A stretch of 16,556 bases of DNA from Planctomycetota bacterium (GCA_018334735.1 JAGXLK010000005.1:1-16556), one strand, 5' to 3'. Shown: positions 1 through 7,537, counted from the first letter of the stretch. The notes: generated by a model from the sequence alone, not told the origin. Made by a program: numbers and translations.

Positions 1-147
1 TCTGAATTCCAGAAAGCGGCCCAACAGATCGCCCGCCGCAGCGGGAAAATGGCCGTCCCTCAGACGGATATCAATGGACACCTGGTCGTCGGGTTCGACC
101 GGGCAAAGCTCAATAGACTTCTTGGAATTCAGGAGGAAGCAAGATGA
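1..147 (+). CDS. 3' end of a glutaredoxin-like thioredoxin-fold protein (partial)
   Basis: The first reading frame is open from base 1 to a TGA at 145-147 and encodes the last 48 residues of a protein whose start lies outside the window. The visible part contains the segment VPQTDINGHLVVGFD followed by a short leucine-rich helix ending in LLGI. This matches the C-terminal half of small glutaredoxin/NrdH-like proteins: the cis-Pro strand (VPQ), the GH/GxxVVGFD turn and a terminal helix. The redox CxxC (or selenocysteine) site would be upstream and cannot be seen, so the exact subfamily is unknown. The stop overlaps the groES start (ATGA), so the two genes are probably co-transcribed and translationally coupled. 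The role would be thiol-disulfide exchange in the cytoplasm. Confidence 0.75.
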   Translation, partial: SEFQKAAQQIARRSGKMAVPQTDINGHLVVGFDRAKLNRLLGIQEEAR

Positions 148-428
148 AATTAGTGCCGATCAATGGCTACGTAGTGGTGAAACCTCTGGAAACCCCCAGC
201 ACAACTCCCGGAGGGATCCACCTGCCCGACAGCGCGAAAGAACAAAAGGCCGAAGGCGAAGTTGTCGCCGTCGCTGACGATGCCTCCGAAGATGTCGCTG
301 TCGGCGACCGAATTATTTACAAAGAGTTTGGCGGCACAGAAGTGAGCGTCGAAGGAGAAAAATACGTTCTGCTCGCCACCGATGATCTTCTGGTAAAATA
401 CCTCGCCGCCGATACGATCCCCGAATAA
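144..428 (+). CDS. groES: Co-chaperonin GroES (Cpn10)
   Basis: This 94-residue protein has the normal length and pattern of GroES. It begins with a beta strand (KLVPINGYVVVKPL), followed by the mobile loop that contacts GroEL (residues about 17-32, ending in GGIHLP). It continues with GEVVAV, a VGDRIIYKEFGG hairpin and a C-terminal DDLLVKYL strand. It caps the GroEL folding chamber in the cytoplasm. The start is fixed by a strong AGGAGG at 131-136, seven bases before the ATG, and by the four-base overlap with the glutaredoxin-like gene. No groEL lies downstream; the next gene is a ferredoxin. This may therefore be a separate or second GroES copy serving particular redox or metal proteins, which is inference. 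Confidence 0.93.
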   Translation: MKLVPINGYVVVKPLETPSTTPGGIHLPDSAKEQKAEGEVVAVADDASEDVAVGDRIIYKEFGGTEVSVEGEKYVLLATDDLLVKYLAADTIPE

Positions 429-453
429 AATCAGCAAAAACAAGAGGATAAAA

Positions 454-627
454 ATGGCTGCGATTGTCGACGAAGAAATTTGTACAGCATGTGGGATCTG
501 CGAGGACGAGTATCCTCAGGATGCCATTGTGGTCGACGGAGTCGCAAAAGTCGATCCGGATCTGTGCACAGCATGTGGAATATGCGTCGATGAATGCCCC
601 AATGAGACAATTTCTTTGCCAGAATAA
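454..627 (+). CDS. Small 2[4Fe-4S]-type ferredoxin with a Cys-to-Tyr change
   Basis: A 57-residue protein made of two near-identical halves. The second half has a complete cluster motif, with C38, C41, C44 and C48-Pro49. The first has C10, C13 and C16, but the expected fourth cysteine is Tyr20 (codon TAT at 511-513), still followed by Pro21. In clostridial-type ferredoxins the fourth Cys of the first motif ligates the cluster held by the second motif, so cluster II would lack one thiolate and might be [3Fe-4S], site-differentiated or labile. An AGAGG lies before the ATG. The gene sits 25 bp after groES and 84 bp before metV, so it is a plausible electron carrier for MetV-linked folate chemistry. 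A single G-to-A sequencing error would also explain the Tyr. Confidence 0.9.
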   Translation: MAAIVDEEICTACGICEDEYPQDAIVVDGVAKVDPDLCTACGICVDECPNETISLPE

Positions 628-635
628 GACTCTTG

Positions 636-679
636 AGCTCCGGGCACCAGTGCATCGCATTGAAGAAGGCAACGGAGCT
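636..679 (+). other. Possible RNA hairpin between ferredoxin and metV
   Basis: AGCTCCG (636-642) is exactly complementary to CGGAGCT (673-679). Inside the loop, 648-653 and 657-662 can form a second six-base stem with one G-U pair around a three-base loop. No U-run follows, so it is not a classic terminator; it could be an mRNA processing or stability element ahead of the metV ribosome binding site. It may also be chance. Confidence 0.25.
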
Positions 680-711
680 GCAAATCGGCTGAAGAAAGGT
701 GGGAGGAACGG

Positions 712-1398
712 ATGATTGCCCAGGAATTGAAACCCATTGACGAAATCCTTGGTTACCTGGACGGAAAAGAGAGAATTGTGCTCTACGGTTGCGGAGGGTG
801 TGCGACAGTATTTCATACTGGCGGCCCCCCGGAAATTGAAAAAATGGAAACGACACTCACTGAAAATGGCAAAGAGATTCTCGCCGCAATTGCCCCACCT
901 TTCGGTGAATTCACATGTTATCTCCCGTGGAGCCGCGAAAGACTCGCGAAACACCGCGATGCCGTCGAAGAGTGCGATGCTCTTCTCATGATGACCTGCG
1001 GCGATGGTCTTCAAACCGTCTGGGATAACATCATCGAGGATGAATACGGGCTTGTGAAACCTGTGTATCCTGCCACAAATCCCATTGGCCATATGGGAGG
1101 GGGCCCCGCCAGTTTCCAGGAAAAATGCCAGCAATGCGGAGAGTGTGAACTGGGGAAACTGGCGGGCATCTGTCCGCTCACACAATGCGCCAAAGGTATG
1201 ATTAACGGACCGTGCGGTGGTGCATCTCAGGATGGAAAATGTGAAGCCAATCCTGAACAAGATTGCGCCTGGTTGCGAATATACCGGCGTCTGGACGCAC
1301 TGGGCGAACTGGAAAAATTTCAGGAGACCAGGGCCCCAAAAAACTGGAGCAAGATGAAACGTCCCCGGAAAATCGAGGTTGAGCCGCTCAAGATGTAG
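712..1398 (+). CDS. metV: MetV-like zinc/iron-sulfur subunit of methylenetetrahydrofolate reductase
   Basis: A 228-residue protein of the methylenetetrahydrofolate reductase C-terminal (MetV) family. Cysteines are C27 and C30 in an N-terminal GCGGCATV segment, C69, C96 in MTCGDG, then C139, C142, C145, C154, C159, C168 (NGPCGG), C177 and C185. The C-terminal run of Cys, including the GICPLTQCAKG and NGPCGG motifs, is diagnostic of the family. In acetogens MetV pairs with the flavoprotein MetF to reduce methylene-THF to methyl-THF. The GGGAGGA Shine-Dalgarno just before ATG 712 supports the start. No metF follows; the neighbours are a ferredoxin upstream and DUF1684 downstream. MetV-type proteins also occur beside corrinoid methyltransferase genes, so this one may serve the URO-D-fold protein at 4990-6066 (inference). 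Confidence 0.87.
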   Translation: MIAQELKPIDEILGYLDGKERIVLYGCGGCATVFHTGGPPEIEKMETTLTENGKEILAAIAPPFGEFTCYLPWSRERLAKHRDAVEECDALLMMTCGDGLQTVWDNIIEDEYGLVKPVYPATNPIGHMGGGPASFQEKCQQCGECELGKLAGICPLTQCAKGMINGPCGGASQDGKCEANPEQDCAWLRIYRRLDALGELEKFQETRAPKNWSKMKRPRKIEVEPLKM

Positions 1399-1429
1399 AC
1401 GGCATTTCCTCAAACTGCGGTGACAGAAC

Positions 1430-1984
1430 GTGAACATCAAAAATTGGAAACAGAAGCTCGAAACCGAGCGCGGGGAGAAGGATCAGTTTTTCGCTCTGCA
1501 CCCACAGTCTCCCCTGCCACAAAGCGATCGGGAAGATTTTACGGCGCTGGACTATTTCCCCCCCGATCCGAAGTACCGTTTCGAGCTTATGCCCCACGAG
1601 TATAAAAATCAGGAACTCATCCACGTTGCGGACACAAGGGGACAGCAGAGGGGGCTGCTGGTGTGGGGGGAGTTCCAGTTCCAGGTTGGAGATCTTACCT
1701 GTTCGCTTCAGGCTTACCGTAGCGACGCACGGGAGGAAAGGCTTTTCCTCCCATTCAAAGACGAGACAAACGACGAACAGACTTACGGCGCGGGTCGCTA
1801 TATGGACCTGGAACCGGAACATCATCTCACGGACAACGGTCTGTGGGTTGTCGATTTTAACGAAGCATACAACCCGTGGTGTGCCTACAGCAAGCATTAC
1901 GCATGCCCGTTTGTCCCGCGGGATAACTGGCTGCCATGCCCTGTTCACGCCGGTGAGAAAAAATATCCTCTCAATGACAAATGA
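1430..1984 (+). CDS. DUF1684 family protein
   Basis: A 184-residue protein, probably starting at GTG 1430, with a weak ribosome binding site. It shows the DUF1684 signature in order: an N-terminal W-x3-L-x3-R-type helix, SPLPQSDREDF followed by DYFPPDP (about residues 28-47), GLLVWGEFQFQVG, FLPFKDET, TYGAGRYMDLE, and a strongly conserved end with VDFNEAYNPWCAYS, YACPFVPRDNWLP and HAGEKKYP. The biochemical function is unknown. The conserved Asp/Asn/Cys/Pro-rich C-terminal block suggests a binding site, but this is not established. There is no signal peptide, so it is probably cytoplasmic. The stop (1982-1984) overlaps the start of the FkbM gene at 1974, which indicates coupled translation. Confidence 0.88.
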   Translation: MNIKNWKQKLETERGEKDQFFALHPQSPLPQSDREDFTALDYFPPDPKYRFELMPHEYKNQELIHVADTRGQQRGLLVWGEFQFQVGDLTCSLQAYRSDAREERLFLPFKDETNDEQTYGAGRYMDLEPEHHLTDNGLWVVDFNEAYNPWCAYSKHYACPFVPRDNWLPCPVHAGEKKYPLNDK

Positions 1985-2840
1985 TACGGACCTCACGATG
2001 GATACTTTCATTTACGATGAAAACTTCAAACAAGAACTTCGCCAGGATTTGCATCCTTTCGGAGAAGTAACTTTTCTGGAATCGCTCGCCGAACCGGGCA
2101 TGACCGCCCTCGATATCGGTGCCAATAAAGGTCTCAGCACGGTCGCTATCGCCAAAAATGTCCGCCCGCGAGGACGCGTCTTCGCGTTTGAACCGGTTCC
2201 GGAATACCACAAAAACCTGGAGACCAACCTCGCCGGGAACAATGTGGATAATGTCCGAACATACCAGTTCGCTCTCGGCGGCCAAAACGGACGGATCGAT
2301 TACTACAAAAACGGCGGTGGGAGCGGAATTGTCCCGCAAGAAGGAGCGGAAAAACTGTCTGTCGAAGTCGTCACACTCGACCATTTTGCAGACAAAGAAA
2401 AGCTGAAAACAATCGATCTTATCAGCATGGACTGCGAAGGAAGCGAATTGATGGTAATGGAGGGCGGGAAACAGATCCTCCAATCCGAACCTCTGAAATT
2501 GTTCTGCGAGATACATCGGAGTTACCTCGAATCCCTCGGACAGACGCTCGATGACATCGTGAAATGGTTGGAGGACCATGATTTCGAAGTAACCCCCGTT
2601 TTCGTCGACGATCTCGATAAAAAAGTGGGCTACGAAGAATGCACACATATCTTCGCGTCGCATGAACAAAATGATCAAGATATCGACGAAGAAATTAAAA
2701 AACTTGAAAAAGAACTCTCCGACCTTGAGGCCCGCTGGCCAGCACATTCCACACCCCCGTCGATGATCCAGGAACGCGAAGAACTCGAAGAAAAATTGGA
2801 AGAAGCAAAACACCGAAAAACATCGGGAAATTCCCCATGA
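1974..2840 (+). CDS. FkbM family SAM-dependent methyltransferase with coiled-coil tail
   Basis: A 288-residue protein if read from ATG 1974, which overlaps the DUF1684 stop; ATG 1998 in the same frame is an alternative start. The SAM-binding core has motif I LDIGANKG (residues 46-53), an acidic ribose contact in AFEPVPE (about 71-77) and the FkbM-typical segment DLISMDCEGSEL (148-159). These proteins O-methylate sugars, polyketides or other small molecules. Residues about 232-283 form an extra charged helical hairpin (DEEIKKLEKELSDLEARWP, then HSTPPSM, then a Glu/Lys-rich helix), which is not part of the methyltransferase fold. That tail resembles short stand-alone proteins with an RWPxHSxPPxM core that I recall from other bacteria (memory, not checked). 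A 146-bp gap without an obvious terminator separates it from the deformylase gene. Confidence 0.87.
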   Translation: MTNDTDLTMDTFIYDENFKQELRQDLHPFGEVTFLESLAEPGMTALDIGANKGLSTVAIAKNVRPRGRVFAFEPVPEYHKNLETNLAGNNVDNVRTYQFALGGQNGRIDYYKNGGGSGIVPQEGAEKLSVEVVTLDHFADKEKLKTIDLISMDCEGSELMVMEGGKQILQSEPLKLFCEIHRSYLESLGQTLDDIVKWLEDHDFEVTPVFVDDLDKKVGYEECTHIFASHEQNDQDIDEEIKKLEKELSDLEARWPAHSTPPSMIQEREELEEKLEEAKHRKTSGNSP

Positions 2841-2986
2841 AAATATAGCCTCGCCTTCCAGCGGGTATAAACCGCGCCGGTTCGCAACTGACCTTCGGTG
2901 CCGTGTGGACAACGCAACGCGCGCGAAAAACATACCACCGTAAGTCGCCGTTCAGACAACAGAACAATTAGTAAAAGGCAAAGACA

Positions 2987-3475
2987 ATGTCAGAAAACAC
3001 ACTCGAACGATTAACCCTCAAAATCTACCCGGATTCCGTTCTTACTCAGGTCTGCGATCCGGTTGAACAATTCGACCCGGGGCTCAAAAAGCTTCTCGAA
3101 AAGATGCACCGTCTCATGAAATCGGAAGAAGGTATCGGACTGGCAGCTCCCCAGGTCGGGATCACGAAAAGATTCTTCGTCTGCAGATTGCCTGAAGGAC
3201 CAATTTCCATCATCAATCCCAAAATAGAAAGTTCCAAAGGGAATCACAAAATGGTGGAAGGGTGCCTGAGTATGCCCTACACCCGCGTCAACGTGGCCCG
3301 CAATCAAACCGTCCGGATGTCGGGCTACGACGCCGACGGGAATAACATCCAGGTCATTGGTAAAGACCTCTGGGCCCATATGTTGCGACACGAAATTGAT
3401 CACCTGAACGGCGTGCTCATTTCCGATCATGGTAAACCCATCTCCGATTCCGAAACCGGGGGCCGTGTTTCATAA
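2987..3475 (+). CDS. def: Peptide deformylase
   Basis: A 162-residue peptide deformylase, which removes the N-formyl group from nascent proteins using a bound metal, usually Fe2+. All three family motifs are intact: GIGLAAPQVG (49-58), EGCLSMP (91-97, metal ligand C93) and HEIDH (135-139, metal ligands H135 and H139, catalytic E136). The length is normal. The start is supported by an AAGG about nine bases upstream. The usual partner fmt (Met-tRNA formyltransferase) is not adjacent. The gene sits between the FkbM gene and the first isomerase-fold gene, so it looks like a housekeeping gene inside an otherwise specialised cluster. The following 54-bp gap contains a three-copy ACTGAA-like hexamer at about 3499-3516, just before the next ribosome binding site. 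Confidence 0.96.
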   Translation: MSENTLERLTLKIYPDSVLTQVCDPVEQFDPGLKKLLEKMHRLMKSEEGIGLAAPQVGITKRFFVCRLPEGPISIINPKIESSKGNHKMVEGCLSMPYTRVNVARNQTVRMSGYDADGNNIQVIGKDLWAHMLRHEIDHLNGVLISDHGKPISDSETGGRVS

Positions 3476-3529
3476 ATTCTGTGGAATGCTCTCCCAGCAC
3501 TGAAACTGAAACTGGAAAGGATCGTCTCG

Positions 3530-4942
3530 ATGAAAGACACGGTAAAAATATATACGGCATTCACTTCGAATCAGCTCTTCAACAGCTCTCAAACCTATCC
3601 ACTGCATCATCCCGACCAAAAAGTTCTATCAAACGAAGAGATTCTCGATGAATTGCGTGCTCGCACGGACGGGGTGGAGTTCCTCGGTTCCACGGCAATC
3701 GAAAAACCCGAGTTCACCGTCGGAAACATCCACGGACGGCGGCAGAACATCGATGGCGTGCTGTATTTTGGGTCGGTCCCGGATGAACTTCTTGAGCTCA
3801 ACATCCCTATCGTCGCGGTCTATCCGCTGTGGAGTCAGTGGCAACAGCCTTTCAACGGCTACACCAACCACCGCGTTCTGACGGCCACCCTGCCGGTGAT
3901 CCCCGATATCTCCGAAGAAAAATTCAACCTGCGGCTTGACGGAATAGCTCAGAAAATCGGTCTGCTGAAAGCCGTCGCGCAAATGGGCGACCTGAGAATC
4001 CTCTGTGTCACAGACAAACCCGTTCTGGGGCGGTACGAGCCGACGGGTTATCAGACGGCCGAAGAAGGATGGGAAACCTACCAGACAAACTATTTGCACA
4101 ATCTCGACGCACTCGGCTCAGAAATCATCGCCCGCCCCCAGGACGAAATGCTTGTGGAAATGGAAGCCGTCTCGGACGCCGATGCCGATCAAATGACCCA
4201 GGATTGGATAGCCGAAGCCGAAGAGGTCAAAGGCACAACCGAGGAAGAGATCAAGAAATCCGCCAAACTTTACCTCGCGCTGAAAGAGATGATGGAACAC
4301 TATGACGCAAACGCCGTCACAACGGAAGGTTACGGCGTCTTTATGAATTATCCAAACGGCCCTATTCCCTCTCAAGGACTGCCCTCTTCTCAATTCTGCA
4401 CCGATGGCATCGTCGCGACCTCTGAAACTCTTGTCGACTCTTTGATCACTCAGCAACTCGGACTGTTTGTTACCGGAAGTACTGGATTCAACGGCGACTA
4501 TCTGGTGGATCCGGAGAACGGTGCGGTGTATATCGGGCATTGTGAATGCCCTTTCAATCCTTACGGCGATGATCAGAACGTCCCGTTCGTGATTCGGAAC
4601 CTGCCCCAATGGCCCGAAAACCAACAGGAAAAAGGAGGCGCCTGCGTGGAGGTCAAACTTCCCGCCGGAGAACCCGTAACCGTCGCAAAGATCAGCGTAC
4701 ACGACAAAAAAATGGCGGTTCTTGACGGAGAATCCCTCGCGGGTGACGAACTATTCCCCGGCTGGAGCGACATTCTCTGCCGAACAAAACTCGCCGTCGG
4801 GACCGATGCGGCCGCGGCCCTCAAAAATCTCGACTGGGAAACTTTCGGCAACCACCGGGTGGTATTCTATGGCGATTACAGGCAGCAGTTTATCGACCTT
4901 TCGACCCTGCTCGATTTTGATATCGAGGAAAAGGACTGCTGA
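3530..4942 (+). CDS. Fucose/arabinose-isomerase-fold protein 1
   Basis: A 470-residue cytoplasmic protein with the C-terminal architecture of the L-fucose/L-arabinose isomerase superfamily, whose members bind a divalent metal and interconvert aldoses and ketoses. Candidate metal ligands, matched to its paralogues, are E266 (TTEGYG), E299 (ATSETL), H337 (YIGHCECP) and H442 (FGNHRVVFYGDY). The order E-E-H-H is that of AraA. The N-terminal half is a Rossmann-like region rich in VAVYP and GDLRILCV strands. The CxGD motif next to the second Glu in the paralogues is lost here. An AAAGGA site precedes the ATG. Substrate is unknown; sequence divergence from true FucI and AraA, plus linkage to a URO-D-fold gene 47 bp downstream, argue against simply naming it fucose isomerase. 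Confidence 0.8.
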   Translation: MKDTVKIYTAFTSNQLFNSSQTYPLHHPDQKVLSNEEILDELRARTDGVEFLGSTAIEKPEFTVGNIHGRRQNIDGVLYFGSVPDELLELNIPIVAVYPLWSQWQQPFNGYTNHRVLTATLPVIPDISEEKFNLRLDGIAQKIGLLKAVAQMGDLRILCVTDKPVLGRYEPTGYQTAEEGWETYQTNYLHNLDALGSEIIARPQDEMLVEMEAVSDADADQMTQDWIAEAEEVKGTTEEEIKKSAKLYLALKEMMEHYDANAVTTEGYGVFMNYPNGPIPSQGLPSSQFCTDGIVATSETLVDSLITQQLGLFVTGSTGFNGDYLVDPENGAVYIGHCECPFNPYGDDQNVPFVIRNLPQWPENQQEKGGACVEVKLPAGEPVTVAKISVHDKKMAVLDGESLAGDELFPGWSDILCRTKLAVGTDAAAALKNLDWETFGNHRVVFYGDYRQQFIDLSTLLDFDIEEKDC

Positions 4943-4976
4943 ACAATCCACACGAAAAAATGCCCTTGAAGTTGGG

Positions 4977-4982
4977 AAGGAG
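4977..4982 (+). promoter_or_regulatory. Ribosome binding site that decides the URO-D-fold gene start
   Basis: AAGGAG lies seven bases before ATG 4990. The earlier in-frame ATG at 4960 has no such site in front of it and would place the AAGGAG inside the coding region, so 4990 is chosen as the start. Confidence 0.75.
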
Positions 4983-4989
4983 ACAAAAG

Positions 4990-6066
4990 ATGAACATTGA
5001 CCTGGAAGTAGCGCCCGATTTTGAAGAAATGGAAGCCGTCATAACCGGCAGAAAAGAGCCTTCCCATGTGCATCTGGTTGAACTCGGGATGGACCAGGAA
5101 GTAATGCAGGTTCTCGTCGAAGAGGTTTTCGATGAAGAATGGATATCCGGAGACGAAGCGACCGGCACAGATATGGCAGAACAACACATCCGCGTATATG
5201 CAAAAATGGGATACGATTATGTGCCCGGTTGGGGTGGATTCACCAACATGCCGACTTTCAAAGAACGGAAAACCGCCGATACCGCCGAACTCTCCCATGG
5301 CGAACGACACTGGGTCGAAGAAGGCGGAGGAATCATCAAAAACTGGGACGATTTCGAGGATGTCGGATGGGATTCCATTGAACCCGATTTCAGCGGGCTG
5401 GAGCACCTCGCGAAAGTCCTCCCCGATGGAATGAAAATCACCATCGGGACAACGGTCTTCGAGATGATTCTGGAACGGTTCCTGGGATACGAAGACCTGT
5501 TCATCCTGTCGGTGGAAAAACCAGAACTGGTCGAAGCCGTTTTCGAAGCCTGGGGACAAAAGGTCTACGATTACTACGAGCAAGCCATCCAATACCCCCA
5601 GGTCGGCGCGATCTTCCATGCCGACGATCTCGGGTTCAAAACCTCCACGATGATGAGTCCCGAATTCCTCAGGAAAAACCTGTTCCCCTGGTTCAAAAAA
5701 TACGTCGATCTCGCGCATGATAAGGGCAAAACCTACTGGTATCATTGCTGCGGAAACGTCCTCAATGTCATGGAAGATCTGATCGAAGACGTCGGTATGG
5801 ATGCATTTCATTCCTTCCAGGATGTTATTATCCCGATCAGCGACTTTATGGACCGATACGGCGACCGCATCGCGGGACTCGGAGGGGTCGATATGGATAA
5901 GCTTGCAAGGCTTTCCGAGCCGAATCTCCGCGACTACCTCAAAGAGATACTCGACAAAAGCATGCCCGGCCGTTTCGCCCTTGGATCGGGAAATACCGTC
6001 GCCAATTATATCCCTGTCAAAAACTATTTGATCATGGTCGAAGAGGCCAATCGATGGTCGAACTGA
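4990..6066 (+). CDS. Uroporphyrinogen-decarboxylase-fold protein (MtaA/MtbA-like methyltransferase superfamily)
   Basis: A 358-residue TIM-barrel protein of the URO-D superfamily. Visible family landmarks are FHADDLGFKTSTMMSPE (about 209-225), YHCCGN (H252, C254), the GLGGVDM strand (about 297-302) and a terminal LGSGNTVANYIPVKNY segment (331-346). True heme-pathway HemE motifs are not apparent. It is closer to the corrinoid-methyltransferase branch, where an H-x-C pair and a later Cys bind zinc that activates a thiol acceptor. H252 and C254 fit the pair, but the late Cys is absent: the aligned loop reads LGSGNTV. It is therefore either a variant methyltransferase with another ligand or a URO-D-fold enzyme of different chemistry. 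The gene sits between isomerase-fold genes, 47 and 49 bp away, probably in one operon. Confidence 0.85.
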   Translation: MNIDLEVAPDFEEMEAVITGRKEPSHVHLVELGMDQEVMQVLVEEVFDEEWISGDEATGTDMAEQHIRVYAKMGYDYVPGWGGFTNMPTFKERKTADTAELSHGERHWVEEGGGIIKNWDDFEDVGWDSIEPDFSGLEHLAKVLPDGMKITIGTTVFEMILERFLGYEDLFILSVEKPELVEAVFEAWGQKVYDYYEQAIQYPQVGAIFHADDLGFKTSTMMSPEFLRKNLFPWFKKYVDLAHDKGKTYWYHCCGNVLNVMEDLIEDVGMDAFHSFQDVIIPISDFMDRYGDRIAGLGGVDMDKLARLSEPNLRDYLKEILDKSMPGRFALGSGNTVANYIPVKNYLIMVEEANRWSN

Positions 6067-6115
6067 CGACAACATTTGGAATTCCCATTTACTTTCTCTA
6101 ACAATGGAGTAAATC

Positions 6116-7519
6116 ATGAATGGCGAAAGTGCGGCAAACGTCCAGGTTGCCGTGAAACCGGTTTTTGTTCAGCTCTTGCACTCGAACGCGTATGAAGGAC
6201 CCTGCCGGGTTGGAAGTCCCGAAGATCTCGACCCGAAAAAGGAAAAACCCAGGGGCGAAGAGCAATTCGCACAGTGGACCAAACAGGTCGAGAATGAACT
6301 CTCCGATGAAGCGCGAATGCTCGAACCCGTGAAAATCGAATGGACCGACGACTGGCATCTCTCCGAAGAAGAAATCGGCAAACTTGACAAAGACATCAGC
6401 GAAGTCGACCTCTTCCTGATCCAGGGCGGGCTCTCGCAGTATCCAGCTATTTCCATCGGGCGCCGTTACGAAAAACCAGTTGCCATGGTCGGGACCGTCG
6501 TTACGGTTGATGTAAGCGCCCATTTGCGCGCCCGCGGGCTCGAAGGGTTTGCGCCGCTCGATTACGGCGAACTCAACGACCTGATCTCCCTGCTCAGGAT
6601 AAGGAAAAGCTTCCAGAACACAAAAATCCTCCATGCTTTTGAATCCGAAATCGTACCCGTCGGCGTGGTGAGCACTATCTACGACATGGAAGACCTTTAC
6701 AATCGTTTCGGAGTGCAGCATCACGGCATGCCCGCAGGCCACTTGATGAACCAGATGAAAAATCTGTCCGATGACTCGAAAAAGCAGGCCGAACAGCTCA
6801 CCGATGAGCTCATCGAAGGCGCGGAAGAATGCCATATGGAGAGGGAAGATCTCCTGCCATCGGTCGAGTTTTATGTCGCCGTCAAAGAGGAAATGAAAAA
6901 ACGCGAATGCAACGCCTTCGCTATACCGTGTTTTGAGCTCTGCGCGCGGCAGGTGCCGGCCGAAACGAAAGTGGGTTTCTGCCTGGCTCACACCTTGCTC
7001 AAGGATGAAGGCTGCGCATCGGCCTGCGAAGACGACATGAATGTGCTGATGTCGATGGCGGCGCTGATGTACACATCCGGCAAATCCAGCTACATGGGCA
7101 ATTCCAGCCTGGTCAGCAAAGAAGACAACATTATCCGGGTTGGCCACGATGTGCCGGGACTCAGGATGAACGGTTTTGACGCCGAGGCCCTTCCCTACAC
7201 GATTACGCCGTTCACACAGGGTGGTTGGGGCGGCACAATCCGCTATGATTTCGCACGCGACACCGGTCAACCCGTCACACTGGCCCGATTCAACCCGAAC
7301 GCAACACGCCTGCTGGTCGCCACCGGGGAAGTTACCGGAGGTGGAGGCGTCGATACGGTCGGATGTTCTTTGAGCGCCAATTTCAAGGTGAATGATGCCG
7401 TGGAACTCTTCCACGCCGAGCAGGATTTTGGTCATCATCTGGCCATGGTTTACGGAGATTATTCCGAGCAGCTCCATGAACTCGAACAGGTAATGGATAT
7501 CGAAATCCTCGAAATATAA
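6116..7519 (+). CDS. Fucose/arabinose-isomerase-fold protein 2
   Basis: A 467-residue cytoplasmic protein, clearly a paralogue of the neighbours at 3530-4942 and 7538-8800. The candidate metal site is E274 (PCFELCAR), E305 (ACEDD), H344 (RVGHDVP) and H441 (FGHHLAMVYGDY). The ACE[DG]D and [GE]HD motifs are typical of fucose-isomerase-like proteins. This copy has the most complete set, so it is the best candidate for catalytic activity. A TGGAGT site lies about five bases before the ATG. It starts 49 bp after the URO-D-fold gene and ends 18 bp before the third paralogue, so the three are almost certainly co-transcribed. Isomerization of a sugar or sugar derivative is the family expectation; the actual substrate cannot be read from the sequence. 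Confidence 0.8.
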   Translation: MNGESAANVQVAVKPVFVQLLHSNAYEGPCRVGSPEDLDPKKEKPRGEEQFAQWTKQVENELSDEARMLEPVKIEWTDDWHLSEEEIGKLDKDISEVDLFLIQGGLSQYPAISIGRRYEKPVAMVGTVVTVDVSAHLRARGLEGFAPLDYGELNDLISLLRIRKSFQNTKILHAFESEIVPVGVVSTIYDMEDLYNRFGVQHHGMPAGHLMNQMKNLSDDSKKQAEQLTDELIEGAEECHMEREDLLPSVEFYVAVKEEMKKRECNAFAIPCFELCARQVPAETKVGFCLAHTLLKDEGCASACEDDMNVLMSMAALMYTSGKSSYMGNSSLVSKEDNIIRVGHDVPGLRMNGFDAEALPYTITPFTQGGWGGTIRYDFARDTGQPVTLARFNPNATRLLVATGEVTGGGGVDTVGCSLSANFKVNDAVELFHAEQDFGHHLAMVYGDYSEQLHELEQVMDIEILEI

Positions 7520-7537
7520 CCATAGAAGGAGCGAACT

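Noticed and set aside
313..1440. Open frame of 375 codons on the minus strand
   Set aside because: It runs antisense through groES, the ferredoxin and metV, all of which are recognised; no coding signal of its own.
1626..1973. Upstream in-frame extension of the FkbM gene
   Set aside because: The extension would be read inside the DUF1684 gene in another frame, and its Arg/Thr-rich peptide does not look like part of a methyltransferase; ATG 1974 is at the normal junction.
3530..4942. Naming the first isomerase-fold gene fucI or araA
   Set aside because: It has the fold and likely metal ligands but not the close similarity or length expected of either enzyme, and three paralogues with a URO-D gene point to another role.
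4990..6066. Heme biosynthesis hemE
   Set aside because: The N-terminal substrate motif of HemE is absent, no other heme gene is nearby, and the H-x-C motif belongs to the methyltransferase-like branch.
4876..6117. Open frame of 413 codons on the minus strand
   Set aside because: Complement of the URO-D-fold gene, which is firmly supported by motifs and a ribosome binding site.
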